DNA of 19,122 bases, taken from contig CAYNFH010000130.1 of the NCBI GenBank assembly GCA_964396385.1, positions 1-19,122 on the forward strand, in the 5' to 3' direction. Under the pieces are notes generated by a model. That model made no database searches. It was not told the DNA's origin and was given only the letters and a program-made list of their open reading frames with translations. This document shows positions 13,990 to 19,122 of this stretch, in pieces (position 1 is the first letter of the stretch; every line of letters begins with the position of its first letter). Made by a program: the position numbers and the translations under genes. The stretch is from CAYNFH01 sp964396385 (GTDB lineage: Bacteria; Armatimonadota; Chthonomonadetes; Chthonomonadales; CAJBBX01).

Positions 13990-15123
13990 ATGCCCACGAA
14001 GGACTTCTGCGCCGGTGATGGGGATAGTTGTCCCCAGTGCGCCGGCATGAGCATGTCGGGAGGGGCCAGTTACGGTCTGGCCCTAGCGGCGATGGATGCG
14101 GACGCGGAGGCAGCACTGCTCCGGGCCCTCGCCGCCAGCGGAATCGGATTCAGCCGCCGCGGACCCATCATTGTGCCGGCAGGCTCGGCCACACACGCGG
14201 ATACGTTTCGTAACTGTGTTGGGGACAGGATCGCGCCATCGCTCCAGTCCCGCGTTAAGGCGTTCCGGACGGACAGGCCCGCGTGCCCGGACGCCGTCAT
14301 CGATGGCTTGCTGAATGCCCTCACTCTGAAGGAGCTGATGGAGCTTGCCGACGTGGAGTGGGTGCGAGAAGCCGTCCATAGCGACAGTCTCTTCAGCGTC
14401 TACCAGCCCATCCTGGAAACCTCAAACGGCAGGCTGTTCGGCTATGAGGCCCTCATACGCGCCCGCCACCCAAGCACCGGCGAGACCGTGGATGCGACGC
14501 CGCTGATCCAGGGCTGCCGCCGGCTCGGACTGGAGCACCTGCTGGACCGCAAGGCGCGCCGGTCCGCAATCGCCGGAGCAGCCGAGATCCAGGCCCGAAA
14601 CGCGCGGTTCTTCGTGAATTTCTTGCCCAACGCAGTCTACGATCCCGACGTGTGCCTGCGCTCGACCATCGACGCGGCGGATGAGGTCGGCATGCCGCCG
14701 AGCCGGTTGGTGTTTGAGGTGGTTGAGACGGAGCAGGTCACGAGCATCCCGCGACTTCGAGCGACCCTCGATTTCTTCCGCAAGCAGGGTGCGGCCGTAG
14801 CGCTAGGGGACATCAGCAGCGGCTTCTCCGCGCCGCGGTACCTGGGAGAGCTGATGCCGGACTTCGTGAAGATCGACCGGGAGCTGGTGGCCAAGTGCGC
14901 GAGCAGCACGGCTTCCCGGCAGGGACTGGAGACCCTCGTATCGATGGCGAGACGGCTCCGCATCGGAGTGATCGCGGAGGGAATAGAGACGGTAGAACAG
15001 ATGCGGGTGTGCGCTGCGGCCGGGGCGGAGTATCTTCAGGGATTCCTCTTTGCCCGCCCGGCGATGCCGCCGGAGGCGGTTTCGTCATCCCTTTTCACCA
15101 CCGCGCAGGCGAAGGCAGCATAA
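13990..15123 (+). CDS. EAL-domain protein, possibly impaired c-di-GMP phosphodiesterase
   Basis: A 377-residue protein. Residues from about 130 to 365 are an EAL domain: FGYEALIRARHP (E153), FFVNFLPN (N210), FEVVETE (E243/E246), FVKIDREL (K294), IAEGIETVEQ (E330/E333) and YLQGFLFARP (Q350). The normal Asp-Asp metal pair reads Gly273-Asp274 (ALGDISSG), so one ligand is missing and activity may be lost or reduced; it could be a c-di-GMP sensor. The N-terminal 130 residues are not recognised; they contain C7, C14 and C17 (CPQC) and a small-residue-rich stretch. There are no membrane segments or GGDEF domain. ATG 13990 was chosen because AAGGAG lies upstream; ATG 13957 has none. It stands alone, convergent with sufT. 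Confidence 0.85.
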   Translation: MPTKDFCAGDGDSCPQCAGMSMSGGASYGLALAAMDADAEAALLRALAASGIGFSRRGPIIVPAGSATHADTFRNCVGDRIAPSLQSRVKAFRTDRPACPDAVIDGLLNALTLKELMELADVEWVREAVHSDSLFSVYQPILETSNGRLFGYEALIRARHPSTGETVDATPLIQGCRRLGLEHLLDRKARRSAIAGAAEIQARNARFFVNFLPNAVYDPDVCLRSTIDAADEVGMPPSRLVFEVVETEQVTSIPRLRATLDFFRKQGAAVALGDISSGFSAPRYLGELMPDFVKIDRELVAKCASSTASRQGLETLVSMARRLRIGVIAEGIETVEQMRVCAAAGAEYLQGFLFARPAMPPEAVSSSLFTTAQAKAA

Positions 15124-15131
15124 GTAACGGC

Positions 15132-15209
15132 TGACAAGGTGACAAGGTGACCGGGTGACAAGGTGAACCCGGAATCCGGATTCATCCCTCACCCCTCATC
15201 CCTCATCCC
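15132..15209. repeat. Mirror-arranged tandem-word element between EAL gene and sufT
   Basis: The left array has 8-base words tgacaagg, tgacaagg, tgaccggg, tgacaagg (15132-15163); the right array has 7-base words tcatccc, tcacccc, tcatccc, tcatccc (15182-15209). Between them is the core acccggaatccg (15167-15178) within the perfect 12-bp palindrome gaatccggattc (15172-15183). ggtga (15162-15166) also pairs with tcacc (15189-15193). It fills the gap between two convergent genes and may work as a terminator, though no T-run is present. Confidence 0.8.
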
Positions 15210-15213
15210 TGAG

Positions 15214-15570
15214 TCAGAAGAACCCCAGCTCCAGCTTGGCGGCCTCGGACATCATGTCCGGGTTCCACGGCGGGTCCCACACCACGGCCACTTCACACCC
15301 GGTGACGCCCTGGACCGCCTTCACCTTCTCCTCCACCTCGACGGGCAGGATGCCGGCTACCGGGCAGGCGGGTGAGGTGAGGGTCATCGTGATCTTCACG
15401 AACCCGGAGGGGTCGACGTTCACGTCGTAGACCAGTCCGAGCTCGTAAATATCGACGGGGATCTCGGGATCGTACACGGTCCGCAGCGCCTCAATAACGT
15501 TGCCCTCAATCAGGAGGGCGCTGATCGGCGACGCCTGCTGTGCCGGCTGGGTGGTAGTTTCGGTTTCCAT
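15214..15570 (-). CDS. sufT: SufT / MIP18-family (DUF59) iron-sulfur assembly protein
   Basis: A 118-residue protein of the DUF59 family that helps mature iron-sulfur proteins. Motifs are VYDPEIPVDIYELGLVYDV (residues 32-50), TLTSPACP with the conserved Cys69, and near the C-terminus VVWDPPWNPDMMSEAAKLEL. ATG 15570 was chosen: GGAG lies upstream and the N-terminus METETTTQ suits the family; a longer frame (15627) would run into a palindromic element. It is last in the suf cluster and is separated from sufU by that element. The paralogous PaaD-type function is unlikely given its neighbours. Confidence 0.92.
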   Translation of the reverse strand: METETTTQPAQQASPISALLIEGNVIEALRTVYDPEIPVDIYELGLVYDVNVDPSGFVKITMTLTSPACPVAGILPVEVEEKVKAVQGVTGCEVAVVWDPPWNPDMMSEAAKLELGFF

Positions 15571-15586
15571 TGAATCTCCAACTCGG

Positions 15587-15650
15587 TAAATGGGTAAATG
15601 GGTGTACCTCCGGAATCCGCCGTACACTCATTTACCCATTTACCCATTTA
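15587..15650. repeat. Palindromic octamer-array element between sufU and sufT
   Basis: Arms of 21 bases, 15587-15607 and 15622-15642, are complementary with one mismatch and are built of taaatggg / atttaccc words of period 8. The 14-base loop opens with ctccggaatccg (15608-15619), the core shared with the elements at 3652-3709 and 15132-15209. The right array continues to 15650 and supplies the sufU stop codon (TTA on this strand). It lies between two genes of the same operon. Confidence 0.88.
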
Positions 15651-16127
15651 CTCCGTACTTGCAGGCTGCTGGTCGTCCTTCAGCGCGGCCCGCAGGGTGT
15701 GCCAGGCGAGCGTAGCGCATTTCACGCGCATGGGGAACTTGCGCACGCCGGAAAAAACGGCCAGCTTGTCCAGCTCCTCCACGTCAGGCGTCTCGTCGGG
15801 AGCCCCCGTCACCAACTCGTGAAAGCGCTGGAAGATCTCCTCGGCCTCCGCGATGGTCTTGCCCTTGACGAACTCCGTCATCAGCGAGGCCGAGGCCCTG
15901 GAAATGGCGCAGCTTGAGTTGCCGTCTTCCCGTACCGGCGCATCGAAGCGGACGTCGACGATGCAATCTCCCTCCGTGAGAACGTCCACCATCAGGTGGT
16001 CGCCGCAGAGGGGGTTGTGCCCGTCGGCGTGGTGGTTGGCCCCCTCCAGCGTCCCGAAGTTGCGCGGGCGCTTGGAGTGGTCCACGATCATCTGGTCATA
16101 CAGCTCCCGAAAGTCTTCAGACATCAT
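15648..16127 (-). CDS. sufU: SUF-system iron-sulfur scaffold/sulfur-transfer protein SufU
   Basis: A 159-residue SufU/IscU-family protein that takes sulfur from SufS in the cytoplasm. The three conserved cysteines are C41 (HNPLCGD, with D43), C73 (SSCAISRASASLM) and C137 (RVKCATLAW); the N-terminus ELYDQMIVDHSKRPRNFG is typical. Compared with Bacillus SufU (KFEGEGCSIS), the stretch before C73 is about seven residues longer (FDAPVREDGNSSCAIS) and the usual GxG before the Cys is lost. Two adjacent ATGs (16127 and 16124) are possible; AGGGA lies upstream. An array of 8-base words separates it from sufS. Confidence 0.94.
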   Translation of the reverse strand: MMSEDFRELYDQMIVDHSKRPRNFGTLEGANHHADGHNPLCGDHLMVDVLTEGDCIVDVRFDAPVREDGNSSCAISRASASLMTEFVKGKTIAEAEEIFQRFHELVTGAPDETPDVEELDKLAVFSGVRKFPMRVKCATLAWHTLRAALKDDQQPASTE

Positions 16128-16133
16128 CCGTCC

Positions 16134-16165
16134 CTGAACACCTGAACACCTGATCCCCTGAACAC
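16134..16165. repeat. Octamer array between sufS and sufU
   Basis: Four tandem 8-base words: ctgaacac, ctgaacac, ctgatccc, ctgaacac. The order A-A-B-A is the same as in the unrelated-word array at 15132-15163. It has no matching second arm or core and fills most of the 48-base gap between the two genes. Confidence 0.85.
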
Positions 16166-16175
16166 CCGGCGCGCA

Positions 16176-17429
16176 TCATGCCGCACCGAACATCTCCATC
16201 ACCTTACGTACCCCGGCCGCCAGTGCGTCCAGCTCCTCCATCGTATTGTAAAACGCAAGAGAGGCGCGAGATGTTGCCGCGATGTTGAACCGCCGCATGA
16301 CCGGCTCCGTGCAGTGGTGGCCGGTGCGGATGGCGATGCCCTCACCGTCCAGGATGGTGCCCACGTCGTGCGGGTGAACGCCCGGCGTCACGAAGGAGAG
16401 AACGGATGCCTTGGTATGGGCCGTTCCTATGAGCTTTACGCCCGGGATGCCGGATAGCTGCTCCGTTCCATACTCCAGCAGCTTCTGCTCGTGCGCAGCG
16501 GCCGCGGTGATGTCCAGCGCCTCCAGGTAATCGACCGCCGCGCCCAACCCGATGGCGTCGGCAATGTTGGGCGTGCCGGCTTCGAACTTGTAGGGCAGGT
16601 CGTTGTAGGTCGTCTTCTCGAAGGTAACGGAGCGGATCATGTCCCCGCCGCCCTGATAAGGCGGCATCTCTTCCAGCAGGGCGGCCTTGCCGTACAGCGC
16701 GCCGATACCCGTCGGGCCGTACATCTTGTGGCCGCTGAAGCTGTAGAAGTCCGCATCCAGCGCCTGCACGTCCACGCGCATGTGGGGCAGGGCCTGCGCG
16801 CCGTCCACCAGCACCGGAACGTTTCGTGCGTGCGCCATCTCCACAATCTCGCGCACGGGATTGATGGTGCCCAGGGAGTTGGAGACGTGGACCACCGCGA
16901 CCAGCCGGGTGCGCTCGTTGAGCATCTGCTCGTACTCGTCCATCAGCAGCTCGCCAGCGTCGTTCATGGGGATGACCCGCAGCAGGGCCCGCCGCTCCTC
17001 GCAGATCATCTGCCACGGCACAATGTTGGAGTGGTGCTCCATGGCCGAGATGATCACTTCGTCGCCAGGCTGCAGCCGTTGCCGGCCAAAGGTCTGGGCG
17101 ACCAGGTTGATGCCCTCCGTGGTGCCCCGCGTAAAGATCACCTCGTGAGCGTCCACGGCGTTGATGTACCGGGCAATCTTCACCCGCGCCTCTTCATAGG
17201 CCCGCGTCGCGCGCTCGCTGAGCAGGTGGACGCCCCGGTGGACATTGGCGTTGTCCTCCGTGTAGTAGCGCACCAGCGCGTCAATGACGGGCCGGGGCTT
17301 CTGGGAGGTTGCCGCGTTATCGAGGTAGACCAGCGGCTTGCCGCGTACGAGCTGCCGGAGGATGGGGAAGTCCTTCCGCACTCGCTGTACGTCGAACCGG
17401 GTGCGCGGCTGTTCCAGGGTGACGCTCAT
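16176..17429 (-). CDS. sufS: Cysteine desulfurase SufS
   Basis: A 417-residue PLP enzyme of the type II (SufS/NifS-like) group that releases sulfur from cysteine for cluster assembly. Signatures are VYLDNAATSQKP (35-44), AMEHHSNIVPW, the PLP lysine K235 in FSGHKMYGPTG, and the active-site C373 in RTGHHCTEP. Length and order are normal. Its ATG overlaps the sufD stop as ATGA (17426-17429), which suggests translational coupling. The partner SufU is encoded next. Confidence 0.97.
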   Translation of the reverse strand: MSVTLEQPRTRFDVQRVRKDFPILRQLVRGKPLVYLDNAATSQKPRPVIDALVRYYTEDNANVHRGVHLLSERATRAYEEARVKIARYINAVDAHEVIFTRGTTEGINLVAQTFGRQRLQPGDEVIISAMEHHSNIVPWQMICEERRALLRVIPMNDAGELLMDEYEQMLNERTRLVAVVHVSNSLGTINPVREIVEMAHARNVPVLVDGAQALPHMRVDVQALDADFYSFSGHKMYGPTGIGALYGKAALLEEMPPYQGGGDMIRSVTFEKTTYNDLPYKFEAGTPNIADAIGLGAAVDYLEALDITAAAAHEQKLLEYGTEQLSGIPGVKLIGTAHTKASVLSFVTPGVHPHDVGTILDGEGIAIRTGHHCTEPVMRRFNIAATSRASLAFYNTMEELDALAAGVRKVMEMFGAA

Positions 17430-18799
17430 GGGACCTCCTCCACTCGCGGTTCCTCCGCGGGCGCGAAGCTCACCGCGTCGTCTCGCCGGGCCTGCAGCGC
17501 GAACAGCGTCTCCTCCAGCCGCTCCCGCAGCGCGCCGACCTTGATGCGCCCGATGATGTCGCTGGCGAAGGCGTAGGTGAGCAGCCCCCGCGCCTCCTCC
17601 TCGCCGATGCCCCGCGCACGCATGTAGAAGAGAGCATCGTCGTCGAGCCGGCCGATAGTCGCCCCGTGGGTGCAGCGCACGTCGTCCGCGTAGATCTCTA
17701 GCTGGGGCTTGGTGTTGACCTGCGCCTCCGGGGAGAGGAGCAGGTTCTGGTTGGTCTGCTTGGCGTCCGTCTTCTGCGCGTCCGGTAAGACCTTGATCTT
17801 GCCGCTGAACACGCCCCGCGCCGCCCCGCTCAAGATGCCCTTGTACAGCTCGTGACTGGGGCAGTGAGGCATGGCGTGCTCCAGGCGGGTGTGGTTGTCG
17901 ACGTGCTGCCGGCCGCCGGCCATGTAGAGGCCGTTCAGCGTGGCCTCTGCGCCTTCGCCGCCGAGATGCGCGTTCACGTCGTTCCGCACCAGCAGGCCGC
18001 CCAGGGAGATGTTGTGGTTGGAGAAGGTGGATCCCGCGCCCTGCCAGCTCTCCATAGTGGCCACGTGGTAAGCCTGGAGGCCCTCCTGCTCCACCTTGTA
18101 GTGGTCCAGCACGGCGCCGTCCCCGACGAACACCTCCGAGACCGCGTTGGTCCAGTACACTCCACCTGTGGCGACGTAGCTCTCGATCACGGTGGCGAAG
18201 CTGTTCTCGCGCAGGACAATCAGTCCGCGCGGCTGCGACATGGCCGGCTCGCCGCCCACGTTCGACAGGTACACGATGTGGATGGGCGTTTCCAGCACCA
18301 CGCCCTTCGGCACGTAGATGAACGGACCATCCTCAAAGAGCGCCGTGTTGAGCGCCACGAAGGGAAACCGGTCGGGTCGTGCCCGCGTCCCCAGGTACTC
18401 CCTCACGAGATCCTGGTCCGTGTCCAGCGCCGAGGCAAGGCACTCCGCGCGCACGCCCTTGGGAAGCGCCGGTACGTCGCTCAGCTCGTGGGAATAGTAG
18501 CCGTTAACGAACACGAGGCGCGCCACGCCGGTGTCGTCGTAGGTGAGCTCACGGACCTTGTTGGAGGTGAAGTCGCCGGGGTCGTACGCGGCGGGCTGGA
18601 AAGGAGTCTCACGGATGCGGCGGGTGTCCGTATACTTCCAGTCCTCGTCCTGCAGGGTGGGGAAGCCGGTCCGCTGGAGCTGCTCGATAGCGTCGCGCCG
18701 CAGCGCGGCGAGCCAGCCGCGCGTGGCATCCCGGGCGCCCCGCGCCCGCCACTCGTAGAGCTCGATGTATCGGTCTATATCGCTCAATGCCTGGGCCAT
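17426..18799 (-). CDS. sufD: Fe-S cluster assembly protein SufD
   Basis: A 457-residue component of the SufBCD scaffold complex. The N-terminal helical part contains GFPTLQDEDWKYTD, typical of SufD. The centre is a beta-helix region (for example IHIVYLSNVGGEPAMSQPRG, VIESYVATGG), and the C-terminus has QTNQNLLLSPEAQVNTKPQL followed by DDVRCTHGATIGRLDDDALFY with the conserved Cys and His at the SufB interface. The DEDWKYT N-terminus argues for SufD rather than SufB. An AGGAGGG-type site precedes the ATG at 18799; it overlaps sufS by four bases. The sufB partner is not in the window. Confidence 0.95.
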   Translation of the reverse strand: MAQALSDIDRYIELYEWRARGARDATRGWLAALRRDAIEQLQRTGFPTLQDEDWKYTDTRRIRETPFQPAAYDPGDFTSNKVRELTYDDTGVARLVFVNGYYSHELSDVPALPKGVRAECLASALDTDQDLVREYLGTRARPDRFPFVALNTALFEDGPFIYVPKGVVLETPIHIVYLSNVGGEPAMSQPRGLIVLRENSFATVIESYVATGGVYWTNAVSEVFVGDGAVLDHYKVEQEGLQAYHVATMESWQGAGSTFSNHNISLGGLLVRNDVNAHLGGEGAEATLNGLYMAGGRQHVDNHTRLEHAMPHCPSHELYKGILSGAARGVFSGKIKVLPDAQKTDAKQTNQNLLLSPEAQVNTKPQLEIYADDVRCTHGATIGRLDDDALFYMRARGIGEEEARGLLTYAFASDIIGRIKVGALRERLEETLFALQARRDDAVSFAPAEEPRVEEVP

Positions 18800-18809
18800 G
18801 GTGCCCTCC

Positions 18810-19122
18810 TTACGCCGCCTGGTCTTCCAGCCAGCCGTAGCCCTTGTCTTCGAGCTCCAGCGCCAGCTCCGGTCCGCCGGACTTCACGATGCGGCCGTCC
18901 ACCAGGACGTGTACCACGTCCGGCTTGATGTAGTTCAGCAGCCGCTGGTAGTGGGTCACCACCAGCACGGACCGCTCGCGGTTGTGCAGGGCGTTCACGC
19001 CGTTGGCCACGATGCGCAGCGCGTCGATGTCCAGGCCGCTATCTGTCTCGTCCAGGATGGCCAGCTTGGGGTCCAGCACGGCCATCTGGAAAATCTCGTT
19101 GCGCTTCTTCTCGCCGCCCGAG
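18810..19122 (-). CDS. sufC: SUF ABC ATPase SufC, C-terminal part
   Basis: Only the last 103 codons are present; the gene continues past the window edge (first whole codon at 19121). The ABC signature SGGEKKRNEIFQM, Walker B with LAILDETDSGLDIDAL and the switch His in LVVTHYQRLLNYI are visible, all as in SufC. The Walker A motif lies outside. SufC provides ATP hydrolysis to the SufBCD scaffold. sufD starts ten bases after its stop, so both are in one operon. Confidence 0.96.
   Translation of the reverse strand, partial: SGGEKKRNEIFQMAVLDPKLAILDETDSGLDIDALRIVANGVNALHNRERSVLVVTHYQRLLNYIKPDVVHVLVDGRIVKSGGPELALELEDKGYGWLEDQAA

Noticed and set aside
15132..15209. Possible CRISPR array
   Set aside because: The units are 7-8 bases with no spacers of CRISPR length and no cas genes nearby, so they are simple tandem words.
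16491..17576. 361-codon plus-strand open frame over sufS
   Set aside because: Antisense shadow of sufS; translation shows no family similarity. The same applies to the 358-codon frame at 17852-18928 over sufD.
1..19122. tRNA, rRNA or riboswitch genes
   Set aside because: No cloverleaf, rRNA segment or recognised riboswitch core was noticed by eye; a covariance-model scan was not possible.

Overview
The window is GC-rich and densely coded. It carries a bacterial Pup/UBact-proteasome locus, a nicotinate-salvage operon, a lone EAL-domain protein and the 3' part of a SUF iron-sulfur operon. The small modifier gene encodes a protein ending in ...RYRQRSGE. This resembles UBact, the Pup relative described in Nitrospirae, Verrucomicrobia, Planctomycetes, Armatimonadetes and some candidate phyla, rather than actinobacterial Pup. 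The source is therefore probably a non-actinobacterial bacterium, possibly Armatimonadota; that placement is an inference and is only weakly supported.

Plus strand, 1-6151: the 3' end of the proteasomal ATPase gene (mpa/arc), a two-gene DUF433/DUF5615 toxin-antitoxin-like pair, dop (deamidase/depupylase family), the ubact modifier, prcB and prcA (20S beta and alpha), and pafA (ligase). Together they cover conjugation to a substrate, removal, unfolding and degradation. Apart from the inserted pair, the order is that of the actinobacterial locus. Next come a convergent small zinc-ribbon membrane protein (minus, 6252-6428) and a Gfo/Idh/MocA-type oxidoreductase (plus, 6599-7621).

Minus strand, 13783 down to 7684: pncB, pncA, a fused membrane/spermidine synthase-like protein, dtd, a seven-TPR protein and a CaMKII-association-domain-like protein. 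The first four are spaced by 2-11 bases and look like one transcript. A strong hairpin separates dtd from the TPR gene. pncA and pncB together convert nicotinamide to nicotinate mononucleotide for NAD synthesis.

Plus strand, 13990-15123: an EAL-domain protein with an unrecognised Cys-containing N-terminus and one altered catalytic position. Minus strand, 19122 down to 15214: sufC (cut by the window edge), sufD, sufS, sufU and sufT, with sufD and sufS overlapping as ATGA.

The most unusual structure is non-coding. Several gene boundaries hold palindromic elements made of 7- or 8-base tandem words. Three of them (3652-3709, 15132-15209, 15587-15650) share a central ...CCRGAATCCG... core flanked by arrays of unrelated words. 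Related word arrays without the core lie at 7621-7678, at 16134-16165 and inside the prcB propeptide coding region. A second repeat type lies directly upstream of both dop and pafA. No rRNA, tRNA, CRISPR array, transposase or phage gene was seen.
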